A stretch of 64,000 nucleotides of DNA from Notolepis coatsorum (GCA_963971535.1 OZ020589.1:90642683-90706682); one strand, 5' to 3'; positions 21,036 through 31,959 are shown, numbered from the stretch's first letter. Notes: generated by a model from the letters alone, not told the origin. Numbers and translations are program-made.

Positions 21036-22470
21036 TGTAACTGAGGGGTACAATTCCCTGACTGTATTACTAGATATGATACTTACTACCACTACCTTTG
21101 TACTTAATATTCGGCCACCCAGTACACGGCATAAATATATTATCATAAACACTCTCACGTAGATGAAACGGATCCAACACAAATGTACGAAGTCGAAGTA
21201 TGCGTTTATTACTACACAGCAATGGTGTGTAGAGCAAGCACTTAATCACTTAATTACATTTATGAATTGAAATAGTATGCACTTTTATGGCAAAGAGTAT
21301 TCGTCGGTATATCAATAGAGAATGTCCAATCTCTGATGGCGCAGGTGGTAAATATACGACCTGGAATAGTTAAGGAATAACAGCAATGATACTTTAATGA
21401 TTATATACTAGATACACTAAGGGGGGGGGTTAATCCGGTCGCTTGTAAGCCGACAGGAGTAGGAGGGGGGGGGGGTAGAATCCGGCTGCCTCGTCCGGCC
21501 AAGGGTATCCCAGGTGAACCCACTGTAGTGCCGTTCAATGCGCCGGCGATCCTTGGACCACAGATGAAAGCAGGTGGACTCTTTGTGGGCCGGCTCTCTC
21601 CGGTCCACGGGGGAGAGACGTGAAGCGACCTCGTCTTGCAGAGCGTCTCCTCACCTTGCGTCCTCTCCAGGGGGGGGGGGTTCCAACACACGGCAGTGTC
21701 GGGGGTCTTTATCCATGGAATAATCAAAGTATACAAAGCATAATCCGTGCCTGGGAAGGCGGGCTGTCGTCGGTAGAATAATCCGGTATACAGGTCCACT
21801 CGCTCGTCGGCTCTGGGGCTCCTCGGGTGCAGCTTCACATGGGGTCAACCACCCTGGGTAAGCAGCCAGTTCTCTGCCCGAAACAATGGGGTACTGACTA
21901 CGGTAGTATTCTCACCGCACGAAGCACTATATATTAACAGACTATTATTAGCTTAATAGACTACGTCCAACTCGACGATATAGTGCCAAATATGACTATT
22001 CAAATATTAATATACACGATGTCTCAATACCGATGGTAGGCGAACTTGGCCTTACTCCCACACGTGGCGTCGCGGGGAGGCTTTACGTCTGTGACTCTAT
22101 TGGAGGGTAAGAAACTGGACTGAAAAGAAAGTCCTACTTTAGTAGCGCAGTATATATACGCACTATGAACAAATAGTCCCATTAGTGGTGCGGTAGCCAG
22201 ATTCCTACGCGGAACTAGGACTTGTTCGTACATGTGGAGCGGTACGTTTGAACTGGGTCTGAGGGGTATGGCAGCCTGGCACCAAGGTCTCGACCAATAG
22301 TAGAATGGAGACTATTATGGGATGTTCAGTAGGCTAGAATGGATATTCAATGCATATTGTACAAGGAATATACAAGGGATATCAGGGAATATTAGAGAAT
22401 ATACAAATACAATTAAATATATATATATAAATAAATATATATATTCGGTTTAATCTGGCCCTTCACAACA
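21036..22470 (-). repeat. BEL/Pao 3' LTR
   Basis: 1435 bases, downstream in the element's minus-strand sense. In that sense it begins TGTTGTGAAGGGCC and ends in ACA. It contains two long poly-G (poly-C) tracts whose lengths differ by one base from those in the other LTR. At 1.4 kb it is long for this superfamily. Confidence 0.93.
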
Positions 22471-22482
22471 GCCACCCCCTGA
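22471..22482 (-). other. Polypurine tract next to 3' LTR
   Basis: On the minus strand the sequence directly before the 3' LTR is CAGGGGGTGGC, a purine-rich run in the expected position for plus-strand DNA priming. Confidence 0.7.
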
Positions 22483-22578
22483 TTGGTCCCAGACCTAATC
22501 AGTTAAACAGAGACAGATTAATCGCGTTGTCTATTTACACATAAGGGTTTGCTGTAGGGGTCAGTCAACTTCACAAAG

Positions 22579-23196
22579 TCATAGGGTTATAGGGTCATGG
22601 TCATCATCGATTGTGTCTGGGAGTCGGGGCAGTTCTATGAGCCTCGCCACGGGACGGGTGTAAGTGCGACCCTGGACGAGCACTTCAGCTGCTCGGACCT
22701 TGCCGTCGGCACCGGTGATCACTTTGCTTACGCGGCCGGCCGGCCACATAGCTCTGGGCAGTGATTGATCAATAATCATGACGACTGTTCCTTCTGTCAA
22801 ATTGTCTCTCTCCTTTACCCACTTCTGGCGGGTCTGTAGAGACGGTAGGTAGTGCAGTAGGAAACTGCTCCAAAACTTGTCGGCTAATACTTGGCTGTAC
22901 CTCCACATTCGTCGGCCGTTCGCTTCTTCAGGCCGGTACATTGTCTGGGGTAATGCAGGATCTAGCCGCCCCATCAGGAGTGTGTTGGGGTCTGCGGAGA
23001 TAACAGTGCTCAATCCACAGAACACAGGCTTCTTATTCTCAGCCTCCTCCTGACTGGCTTCCCTCGGGATAGGCGTGGGCCACTGTCCTTCCAGGAGTCT
23101 TAGGAATGCGGGGCCGTCACTGTAAGCATTGTGACGGGTGAGGTCATCCAGGGGCATCCCCCGGGTGATGACGTCAGCTGGGTTGTTTTGTATCAA
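22579..23196 (-). pseudogene. BEL/Pao pol 3' part: integrase C-terminal remnant, catalytic core missing
   Basis: A frame of 205 codons. Residues 5-40 (NPADVITRG, GPAFL, QWPTP) are the BEL connector that follows RNase H. At about residues 59-66 the sequence jumps directly to NTLLMGRLDP and then RYSQVLADKFW (98-108) and GRVSKVITG, which in this superfamily lie after the integrase core. The zinc-binding region and the DDE catalytic domain, some hundreds of residues, are therefore absent. The first methionine is probably not a real start: the frame continues from the upstream ORF after a one-base offset near 23180. The product could not catalyse integration. Confidence 0.85.
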
Positions 23197-26100
23197 CGTA
23201 GCGCCACTCTGTTTCTCCGGTTAACTCTTCGGTTAAGTCTTGAATCTCGGTGACTCTGACTCCCACGAAGACTTTGTACTTGCATGAGTCCGATTTGATC
23301 CAGGCGAGTACTGTCGTGGAATCTGACCACAGGATTGTTCTAGACACCGGTATGGTGAGCTCACGTTGGATGAGCGTGGCTAGGTGCGCTCCGGCTAGGG
23401 CTGCGCAGAGCTCTAGACGTGGGATAGATTGTTGCTTGCGTGGGGCTATTCTCGAGCGGGCGAGGACAAATGCTGTGTAGATCTCTCCCCCCCTTTCTTG
23501 GGCCCGCAAGTAGGCTACTGATCCGTATGCGACCTCTGAGGCGTCACTGAAGACGTGTAAGTCCATTTTACATGTCTCTGGCCTCACCGTGGGTGGGAAG
23601 TAGCTTCGGCGCATATTAACGCCTGGGAGTGAGTGGAGCTCCATCTCCCACTCTCTCCAGGTGGATGCAAGGTGTGCGGGAATGGGGTCGTCCCAGCCCT
23701 GGTCCTTGTCCCACAATGCTCGTACAATCATTTTTGCCCTGGTGGTGTACGGTAGAATACATCCTAGCGGGTCATATTGTCGGGCGAGTGTTGTGTACAC
23801 ACTCCGTCTGGTGGTCGGCGCCGCCGCCGGCCTTCCCTGCTCCGTAGTCAGGGGCTTGTGTCTGTAGTGAAGCGAATCTGTTTTGAATCGCCACACCAAT
23901 CCCAGGGTCATCTCCTGGGCTTCTCCCGGGATTGTAGCCATCCAGGTCTCACTGCTGGCTGCCTTGTCCTCGGAGGAGAGGCTGCGCAGTACTTGCGGAT
24001 CGCTGCTGGCCCACTGCCTGAGATCAAAGCCGCCTTTGATCAATGAGGCGCGGAGTTTAATCAGGAGAGCCTCGGCTTCTTCTTGGGTTGAAAGGCTTTG
24101 TAGACAGTTGTCTACGTAGAAGCTGTTCTTTACGCTGTGTCGGACCTCTTCGTCCGCTGCTGGGTCCTCTGCTACATGTTTCTGTAGTGCAAATGTAGCA
24201 CAGCAGGGGCTGCACGTCGTTCCGAAGGGGAGGACTTCCCATTGGTAGATGGCTGGGTGCTCATCTCCTGGCTTCTCTCTCCATAGGAACCGTAACAGGG
24301 GCTTGTCCGCCTCTACTAATCTCACCTGCAGGAACATTCCTTTAATGTCCCCGCTGATGGCCACCTTTTCCTGGCGGAAGCGGAGTAGAACGCCGAGTAG
24401 GGAGGGGCCGAGTGTGGGACCGGGCAGTAACTCTTTATTCAGATTTTGGGATCCGATCTGGTAGCTGCAGTTAAATACTATGCGGTCTTTACCGTTGTGA
24501 TGGACCTTGTGGTGGGGCACGTACCACGATTCAGTGGTCTGGTCAGCCTCTTTAATGTCCATCTTTGTGACGTGTCCCGCTGTGATGAGCTTCTCAATCT
24601 CAGCGCGGTATACACTCTCTTGGGCGGGGTTCTTGGCTAAGCGCCGCTCCGTGTTCAGCAGGTACCGTTCTGTGGCGTCTGTCTTGGCGTGGAAAGTAGG
24701 CATTCCTTCTCGCCGCAGGAGTGGCGTGGCGTATCTCAACACGCCGTTGACCGGGACTCTCTTGGTCCCTGTCTCGAGGAGGTGAATGGCGTAAATGTCA
24801 TCTTTAGAGCGAATGTCTTTCTTTCCGTTCTTAAAGGGCATTTGTTCCAAGGTCCATAGCCGCTCTACGTGTTGCAGGAGTGCGGTTTCTCCCTCTGTGA
24901 CTCGGGAGTGGAGACATCTAGTGGCTGTACTTCGGTTGAGAGATTTGGCGAGCGGGCCTTGGAGAGTCCATCCCAAACGGGTCTCGACTGCTGCAGGACA
25001 GCCTCGGGGTCCGGTATGAACCCGGTCTATCGGGACAATGAGGTCTGCATGGTCGGAGCCTATCAACAGGGTCGGCATAGCATTGTCTATGAACGGGATC
25101 GGTAACTTGCGCAGATGTGCATATTTCTCCATCAGCTTGGCGACGGGGTATGTGTACCGCGACAGTCCTATTTCTTGGCTGGTGAGAGCGTCTGTAATCT
25201 GGTACCGTCGCTCAGGCTGGCCGCTTGCTGCGATAGAGAATGAGATATTCTCGCCCTTTATCGTCTTCAAATCTCGTCTTATTGTCCGAATTGTCATTTG
25301 GGTTTCGCTTCCCCGCAGCCCTAGCTGGGCCGCAGCGGAGGCGAGCAGCAGGGTCTTCTCTGACCCGTCATCGAGGACGGCGTAAGTGTCCAGGACTTTA
25401 TTCTGGTAGCTTAGTGTCACACGCACTACTTTTAGGAGTACTCGGGCTCCACTGCTGCTGGCGGGATCGATGTACATGACGCTCGCTTTGCGGCTGGATG
25501 GTGCGGGTGAAGGGCGCCGTCTGTTACTGTCGTGAAGTATGTCCAGATGGGCTCCATCGCACTTGGTGCACCTTTTCTTTAAGCGGCATTCGGCTGCCAT
25601 GTGTGAGCGCGCACAGCGAAAACAGCGCTTGTTGGACTTTATCCATTGACCTGCTTCCTCCGCGTTCAGCTTGGGGAAGGAGTCACATTGCGCTAGCCAG
25701 TGTTCTTTCTCACAGTAGGGGCACACTATCTTCCACTTCTCCGTTCTGGAGGGGGTACTGTGGCTCCTGCTGCTCGGTACTGACTCCGATTGGTGCATCA
25801 CAGTCACCGATCTTCTTCCATCATTTAGTCGTCTGGTTCCTTCTCTGGAGCCAGGGGTGCTCCGTCCGAATGTATCTAGCCGTAGGCTGCTGACTTCTCT
25901 CGCCAGGAAGTCTGCTAGATCGAGGAGGTTCGGTTCGGGGCCATTCGGGTCTCTGTGGTCCCTCTGCCGCCTAAAGCGCTCCTGACGAGCGGGCGGCAGC
26001 TTCTCCAGAATCCTTTCCACATTTGAGTTGGCGTAAAGTTCATGCCTCCCCTTCTCTCTTTGCGCTCCCAACATCCCTACCAGGGACTGCACTCTGATGG

Positions 26101-27598
26101 ACAGGTCGTCCAGTGCTCGATTGTCTATTGCTGGGGGTAAGCGGTCGATGTGTCGGATCTCCTGGATCACGTAATCCCATATGCGCCCATACCTCTGGTC
26201 CAATGCTACCAGCGCTGCTGTGTATGGGGTGGTGGAAGTCGCGTAGGCGAGCGCTATATTATGTGCGCGGGGCACCTTTAAGTGCTTCAGTAGGATGGCG
26301 TATTTGTGGCGTTCATCCAATACATCCACCAACATGGTCTCCAGACACATGCGGAGTTCTGTATACTGGGCCCGGTTCTCTTGGGTGAAGTCGGGTACAA
26401 TAGGCGTGCCAATGTATGACGCTGACTGTGGATACATCGGCGAGCGTTGGGGGAGAGGCCTCCTAGGCGAGTCTCCTCCCGCTCCTTGGTATGGGCTGGT
26501 ACCGGCAGTGTACCATGGCCCGCTTGTCCAGGTGCTGTTCCTCGGTGCGGGTCGTGCGTCGTGCTCACCCGTGTATAGAGTCGGGGGTCTGTAGCGCAGC
26601 TCCGCGGGAGTATAGCCTGGGCTGTACTGGACCTCCTGGTCCGGTAGAGTACTGTGCTGTCTTCGGGCGTGGTTCTCCTCCTCTTCCTCTTCGTCTTCAG
26701 TTAGGTCATCCAGTGCTTGTAGTCTCTGGTTTAGCCTCTCCACAGGATATGCTGCTCCTTCCCGGTTGCTAGGTCTCGCTTGGACCGGTGGGGGGAGGTG
26801 GTCTGTGGGGGGTATAGACCTCGTCTGTTGGTCAAGTTCAGGGTTGTTTACTCGGCTAGGGGATGCCGCCCTGGAGGTGTGTCTAGACGAGTTCCTGGAG
26901 CCTCTGGCGGAGGGAGAGGGTGTTGTCCGTCTGATCAGCTGTTCTATTAGTTGCGACTGCTGTCTGTCGCGCGCTGCGTCCCGTTGAGCACCGGCTCGTT
27001 CTCGGGCCACATTCTCTTCCATCTGAATGCGTCTTATTTCTAGACGTATCTGCTCGTGTTCGCTTCGCTGCTGGATCTGCAGTCGGTCGCGTTCAGCAGC
27101 GGCGTTCAGGCTGATGAGGAAGGCCTGCTGTAGGGTCCTCTCTGCCTCGCTGGGAGAAGGCGGTTGTATAGGGGAGCCTTCCCTCGGGGTACTCCTTGCG
27201 GAGCCTTGGAGCTCTATCTCCACGGTGCTCTCCCCGTCTTCTTCCGTGCCGAGTTCTCTCTCGGTAGCGTTGTATTCCTCCCGGGACTCATCGGGGACTA
27301 CTTCTTCAGTACTGGCGGGGTGTGAAGTCATGTCTGGTTCCCACTGGTCCCCACCGTGAACTTGGTCAGTTACATTAGAGCCCGTAGGGGCCTCTATGGT
27401 CGGGGTAGTCTGGGCGTTGGGGTTAGACATACTTTTACTTTCTAGTTTTCCCGCGTTTACTGTTAGTAGAAGACTAGGTTGTTGACTGACAGCGTAAGCC
27501 TCTAAGTACTGAGGGAGCCGTCGTTCGCGCTGCGGGCGTTGGTTAGGAGGATCGTTTCGTGGAGTGTTCATCATAGGCCATTTCAATATTAATAACAC
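23174..27598 (-). CDS. BEL/Pao Gag-Pol polyprotein (Gag, protease, RT, RNase H)
   Basis: An uninterrupted frame of 1474 codons. Residues 150-225 are a charged, probably coiled-coil region. Residues 385-580 resemble the BEL Gag core. Cysteine/histidine knuckles follow at 626-690 (CPYC, CFRC, CTKC). Residues 742-747 (LDDGSE) are the aspartic protease active site. RT catalytic residues lie at 1084 (GDIKG) and 1161-1164 (YVDN), with FGTTCSPC between them. RNase H residues are D1352 (SDAS), E1396 (LEL) and D1426 (WSDST). YVDN in place of YVDD is, as I recall, common in fish BEL copies. Translation could begin at 27598 or at methionines 9-10 (27574/27571), 44-70 bases from the 5' LTR and just past the primer site. 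The protein would package RNA and make cDNA. The frame ends at TGA where integrase should follow. Confidence 0.93.
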   Translation of the reverse strand: MLLILKWPMMNTPRNDPPNQRPQRERRLPQYLEAYAVSQQPSLLLTVNAGKLESKSMSNPNAQTTPTIEAPTGSNVTDQVHGGDQWEPDMTSHPASTEEVVPDESREEYNATERELGTEEDGESTVEIELQGSARSTPREGSPIQPPSPSEAERTLQQAFLISLNAAAERDRLQIQQRSEHEQIRLEIRRIQMEENVARERAGAQRDAARDRQQSQLIEQLIRRTTPSPSARGSRNSSRHTSRAASPSRVNNPELDQQTRSIPPTDHLPPPVQARPSNREGAAYPVERLNQRLQALDDLTEDEEEEEENHARRQHSTLPDQEVQYSPGYTPAELRYRPPTLYTGEHDARPAPRNSTWTSGPWYTAGTSPYQGAGGDSPRRPLPQRSPMYPQSASYIGTPIVPDFTQENRAQYTELRMCLETMLVDVLDERHKYAILLKHLKVPRAHNIALAYATSTTPYTAALVALDQRYGRIWDYVIQEIRHIDRLPPAIDNRALDDLSIRVQSLVGMLGAQREKGRHELYANSNVERILEKLPPARQERFRRQRDHRDPNGPEPNLLDLADFLAREVSSLRLDTFGRSTPGSREGTRRLNDGRRSVTVMHQSESVPSSRSHSTPSRTEKWKIVCPYCEKEHWLAQCDSFPKLNAEEAGQWIKSNKRCFRCARSHMAAECRLKKRCTKCDGAHLDILHDSNRRRPSPAPSSRKASVMYIDPASSSGARVLLKVVRVTLSYQNKVLDTYAVLDDGSEKTLLLASAAAQLGLRGSETQMTIRTIRRDLKTIKGENISFSIAASGQPERRYQITDALTSQEIGLSRYTYPVAKLMEKYAHLRKLPIPFIDNAMPTLLIGSDHADLIVPIDRVHTGPRGCPAAVETRLGWTLQGPLAKSLNRSTATRCLHSRVTEGETALLQHVERLWTLEQMPFKNGKKDIRSKDDIYAIHLLETGTKRVPVNGVLRYATPLLRREGMPTFHAKTDATERYLLNTERRLAKNPAQESVYRAEIEKLITAGHVTKMDIKEADQTTESWYVPHHKVHHNGKDRIVFNCSYQIGSQNLNKELLPGPTLGPSLLGVLLRFRQEKVAISGDIKGMFLQVRLVEADKPLLRFLWREKPGDEHPAIYQWEVLPFGTTCSPCCATFALQKHVAEDPAADEEVRHSVKNSFYVDNCLQSLSTQEEAEALLIKLRASLIKGGFDLRQWASSDPQVLRSLSSEDKAASSETWMATIPGEAQEMTLGLVWRFKTDSLHYRHKPLTTEQGRPAAAPTTRRSVYTTLARQYDPLGCILPYTTRAKMIVRALWDKDQGWDDPIPAHLASTWREWEMELHSLPGVNMRRSYFPPTVRPETCKMDLHVFSDASEVAYGSVAYLRAQERGGEIYTAFVLARSRIAPRKQQSIPRLELCAALAGAHLATLIQRELTIPVSRTILWSDSTTVLAWIKSDSCKYKVFVGVRVTEIQDLTEELTGETEWRYVDTKQPS

Positions 27599-27623
27599 TA
27601 TATTAATATTACACTAATTACCC

Positions 27624-27640
27624 TCCGGCTCGAAGGACCA
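27624..27640 (-). other. tRNA primer binding site, probably tRNA-Tyr
   Basis: Two bases inside the 5' LTR, the minus strand reads TGGTCCTTCGAGCCGGA. This is complementary over 17 bases to the 3' end of eukaryotic tRNA-Tyr as I recall it (CCGGCTCGAAGGACCA). It marks where reverse transcription starts. Confidence 0.82.
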
Positions 27641-27642
27641 AT

Positions 27643-29077
27643 TGTAACTGAGGGGTACAATTCCCTGACTGTATTACTAGATATGATACTTACTACCACT
27701 ACCTTTGTACTTAATATTCGGCCACCCAGTACACGGCATAAATATATTATCATAAACACTCTCACGTAGATGAAACGGATCCAACACAAATGTACGAAGT
27801 CGAAGTATGCGTTTATTACTACACAGCAATGGTGTGTAGAGCAAGCACTTAATCACTTAATTACATTTATGAATTGAAATAGTATGCACTTTTATGGCAA
27901 AGAGTATTCGTCGGTATATCAATAGAGAATGTCCAATCTCTGATGGCGCAGGTGGTAAATATACGACCTGGAATAGTTAAGGAATAACAGCAATGATACT
28001 TTAATGATTATATACTAGATACACTAAGGGGGGGGGTTAATCCGGTCGCTTGTAAGCCGACAGGAGTAGGAGGGGGGGGGGGGTAGAATCCGGCTGCCTC
28101 GTCCGGCCAAGGGTATCCCAGGTGAACCCACTGTAGTGCCGTTCAATGCGCCGGCGATCCTTGGACCACAGATGAAAGCAGGTGGACTCTTTGTGGGCCG
28201 GCTCTCTCCGGTCCACGGGGGAGAGACGTGAAGCGACCTCGTCTTGCAGAGCGTCTCCTCACCTTGCGTCCTCTCCAGGGGGGGGGGTTCCAACACACGG
28301 CAGTGTCGGGGGTCTTTATCCATGGAATAATCAAAGTATACAAAGCATAATCCGTGCCTGGGAAGGCGGGCTGTCGTCGGTAGAATAATCCGGTATACAG
28401 GTCCACTCGCTCGTCGGCTCTGGGGCTCCTCGGGTGCAGCTTCACATGGGGTCAACCACCCTGGGTAAGCAGCCAGTTCTCTGCCCGAAACGATGGGGTA
28501 CTGACTACGGTAGTATTCTCACCGCACGAAGCACTATATATTAACAGACTATTATTAGCTTAATAGACTACGTCCAACTCAACGATATAGTGCCAAATAT
28601 GACTATTCAAATATTAATATACACGATGTCTCAATACCGATGGTAGGCGAACTTGGCCTTACTCCCACACGTGGCGTCGCGGGGAGGCTTTATGTCTGTG
28701 ACTCTATTGGAGGGTAAGAAACTGGACTGAAAAGAAAGTCCTACTTTAGTAGCGCAGTATATATACGCACTATGAACAAATAGTCCCATTAGTGGTGCGG
28801 TAGCCAGATTCCTACGCGGAACTAGGACTTGTTCGTACATGTGGAGCGGTACGTTTGAACTGGGTCTGAGGGGTATGGCAGCCTGGCACCAAGGTCTCGA
28901 CCAATAGTAGAATGGAGACTATTATGGGATGTTCAGTAGGCTAGAATGGATATTCAATGCATATTGTACAAGGAATATACAAGGGATATCAGGGAATATT
29001 AGAGAATATACAAATACAATTAAATATATATATATAAATAAATATATATATTCGGTTTAATCTGGCCCTTCACAACA
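27643..29077 (-). repeat. BEL/Pao 5' LTR
   Basis: 1435 bases, nearly identical to 21036-22470. As the upstream LTR it should hold the promoter, but I could not single out a TATA box with confidence. A 143-codon minus-strand frame (28024-28455) crosses the G tracts. The equivalent frame in the other LTR is broken by a tract-length change, so coding is doubtful. Confidence 0.93.
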
Positions 29078-29689
29078 CTATTATACAACCTGGAAATAGA
29101 TCGCGTATTTCTACATCACATAATAGGAATATTTCAGTTCCACGCTCATCGTCCAACGGCACGAGGAAGATACGGTAAGATTCAGCGTTATTTTTGAACG
29201 TGTTCGATATAAACTGCTCTGATGATCATATGACCCACACTAGATGAATGATATAACGCTGCCCACGGAATTATAAACGATCCCCCGCCCATCCGGTCAT
29301 CATCAGATGATACGTAGAAACTTCTAGAAGTACGTCCAATTTAAATTTTTGATCTCGCACAGATTCCTACCAAACTGTATTTCATCATCAATATAATGCA
29401 TTTGGGGCTATAAATCACGTTCTGGAGAAAGCTGCAGAAAGAGATGAAAACACTTATACTTTAGACCATATTTTACTATGAATATGTGAATGAAAAAGTT
29501 TAACGTTGCTACACAATGAACAATACATATAGGATCTTAAATGGGCCCTAATAATGGCAATCTAGCAATAGAATTTAAAAAGTTATAGCCCTGCAAAGAA
29601 GGGGAACTTCTCCATGTTAAATAGAGCTGGCAACGGATGGTATATCATGAATTTAGCCTTAGGCAATCAAAGTGTTAAGGCCAAAACAT

Positions 29690-29818
29690 GTATAATAATT
29701 TTTTTTATTTTTTTTTTTAAATATCGACCCTATCTTGATATTGGACCGATACCGATGTGTAAAAAAACACCCATATCGGCCGATATTATATCGGCGGCCG
29801 ATATATCGTGCATCACTA
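29690..29818. mobile_element. Right terminus of a CGATAT-rich hAT
   Basis: Ends ATATCGGCCGATATTATATC, then GGCGGCCGATATATCGTG and CATCACTA, the same right end type as the family at 10463-11737. A left partner with a matching octamer was not found. Confidence 0.5.
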
Positions 29819-30027
29819 ACATTGATCCATTGTTCTATTGAAGCCCATTACCACCATCCTCTCGCTAAACAACTTGTACACCGCGTTGTTTTTATGAGTG
29901 CCCACAAGTAGCTGTTTTATTTGGTATTCTGCCCATATGTGTACAGTGTGCTTGTTTTGCAGTGAATGCCGAGAGCCTCGGTAATAATATAATAAGCCGC
30001 GTTTTTTCTTCCCTCTACCCAAGATGC

Positions 30028-30185
<158 letters not shown>

Positions 30186-31929
30186 CCGATCCCGATCATG
30201 TGATTTTGAGTATCTACCGATACCGATCTTTCCCGATATATATTTTTTTTAATCCCAATTTCTCACATTACATTCACCCTGAATGTTGACGTTATCCAGG
30301 TGAAAAGTTTACTTCATTCAAGAGAGGCATTGCAATCCATGACATAAATCATTTGATGTCTAATTAAATCAAAGGAAATGCGTTTGGGTCCGAGACTGTG
30401 GCTGGTCTGCCGTTCTGCAGCTGGATACTATTCGTTTGTTTTGGCAAAATTCTTCTGCTCTGTGTGACAATAAATAAATGAATGATGATATGCAATTTAA
30501 AACTACGGCCTCAGTATGAGTTTAAGACATGAACATGGTCATGTTTGTTGAATAAAAAAATTAAAGTAAAGAAATAATTTTTTTTTCAATCTTCGGAAAA
30601 TCACGTCATCGGCCCAGATCCCGATCACGTCAGGGTTAGAAATTAAAAAAAAATTCAAGGGCTTTTTTTGCCCCCCTTAATTGATTTTCGGGGGCTTTTT
30701 TTTTATTTCGGGGGCACTGCATTTTTATGATACACGGTAGGGGTGGGACGGTTCACAAAATGGGACGGTTTGGTTCGTATCACGATTTTGGGGTCACGGT
30801 TTTCAGTTCGATATATGTTAATTTTTATTAAAAAAAAATGTAACACTCAAATCTAAACATGCTTCTCATTTATTAAAAATAAAATAAAAGGTTTACAGTG
30901 TTTACAGCCTTAAATAATGTTTGGCACACAAAGACCGAACTGACTGAAAAATATAGGCTACAAGTATTAACTTAGTGCAAACAAACAATATGCTCAGCCA
31001 GCACTAGACTTTCCTTTCTTTAATATAAACACACAAAAACAATGTCAACCATGTTTAAATTCCCTGATTGTCAGTTCTTAATGGAAAGATTCGTTTTCTG
31101 CTTGAAATTATTATGTTTCTGTCTACATTTATTTAGACTAACATTATTTAAATATTGAGTGCAACTGTGGTGGATTACGTAATTCGGTGAGTTGGAACTA
31201 TCTATGGGTTAGCGCCGGGTCCCCACGGACATTTTAGCGTCACGGACCACCAGCGCAGACAATGTTATCAGCTCCGGTAACGTTAGGAGGAGACGTTCTA
31301 ACATCAACATGCAGTGGAAAAGCGGCAATAGTCCCGGTTGGAGTTAGTAAAACACAGTTGTAGGTTAGCCTTCTTGGATGTTGAATAAACGCCTATCATT
31401 GTCTTTAAACACCCCGCCTCTCAGACTCCCATTTCCTCCTCTGCTACAGTAGCTAGTAGCTACGGTGACATTTCATTGACTACAGTATTATTAGCTTGCG
31501 GGCTGCATCGGGCTACCATAGTTAAAACGTGCGTTGTGTTTACAAACTCCTAACGCTATGGCAAGATGTGTGTAGGCATATGTAATGTTAATGGCTATGT
31601 TTTTAAAGTCGTAATGAAGATTGATTTATATTGTGCGTGCCATTTTTACACAAACTGACTAGCACCTGGCAGCTGGCTGCTGCTGCCTGCAGCCAGTGCA
31701 GAACACCGGCTCCGCCAAATGAATTTTTTTTATTTGCGCGTCATCTGAACCGTACTCCCACAGACGCTCCATTACCGGATAAATATATATAATTAGTAAA
31801 CTGTCGGGGGCATTAAGTGCCCCCCTTAACTGATTTTCGAGGGCATTTTGTCCATTTTCAAGGGCATTATGCCCCAAGCCCCCGTTAATTTCGAACCCTG
31901 GATCACGTGATCGGATCGGGACATCCCTA
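30186..31929. mobile_element. hAT copy of the TAGGGATGTCCCGATC family, interrupted
   Basis: CCGATCCCGATCATGTG at 30186 matches the internal end of the 15684-16203 element in reverse. The right end GATCGGGACATCCCTA lies at 31914-31929. The body is split by the hAT at 30631-31900. The outer left terminus is missing at the GATA tract. Confidence 0.7.
30631..31900. mobile_element. hAT transposon, TIR CAGGGTTAGAAATTAA, TSD GATCACGT
   Basis: CAGGGTTAGAAATTAA at the left pairs with TTAATTTCGAACCCTG at the right. GATCACGT is duplicated at 30623-30630 and 31901-31908. Subterminal GGGGGCATT/AAGTGCCCCCC words repeat at both ends. An internal TAGGGGTGGGACGG at about 30739 looks like the left end of yet another element with no partner. 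No coding. Confidence 0.85.
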
Positions 31930-31959
31930 ATTTGACCCCTTGTGGGGAAAAAAACAACA

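Larger units (their letters stand above)
21036..29077 (-). mobile_element. BEL/Pao LTR retrotransposon, recent insertion, integrase core deleted
   Basis: It is bounded by two 1435-base LTRs (TGTAAC...CACAACA on the + strand) and a perfect 5-base TSD CTATT (21031-21035 and 29078-29082). On the minus strand the order is 5' LTR, tRNA primer site, Gag-PR-RT-RNase H ORF, integrase C-terminal remnant, purine-rich tract, 3' LTR. The order PR-RT-RH-IN and the motif types are those of BEL/Pao elements. The LTRs differ by three substitutions (left copy positions about 21885, 21974 and 22086) and two poly-G length changes, so the insertion is recent. No envelope-like ORF is seen. It sits inside a piggyBac-like MITE. 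Confidence 0.95.
18895..29674. mobile_element. piggyBac-like MITE family A, split by a hAT and a BEL/Pao element
   Basis: It starts after TTAA at 18891-18894 with CACTTTAAGTGCC and ends GGCAATCAAAGTG before TTAA at 29675-29678. Its own pieces are 18895-19144, 20930-21035 and 29083-29674, about 950 bases in total, collinear with the uninterrupted copy at 59557-60505. The joins fall exactly on the TSDs of the two inserted elements (TCCATATT and CTATT). Confidence 0.85.

Noticed and set aside
23250..27359. Many plus-strand frames opposite the BEL ORF
   Set aside because: Antisense shadows of a GC-rich coding sequence, without motifs of their own.
23174..27598. YVDN instead of YVDD at the BEL RT active site as an inactivating change
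   Set aside because: As far as I recall this variant is common in fish BEL elements, and the first essential aspartate is present.
16713..29818. Pairing of CGATAC-rich ends at 16713 and 29818 as one hAT enclosing L2 and the BEL nest
   Set aside because: Outer octamers CTGTAATC and ACATTGAT differ, and the terminal bases differ (TAGGGATG against TAGTGATG).
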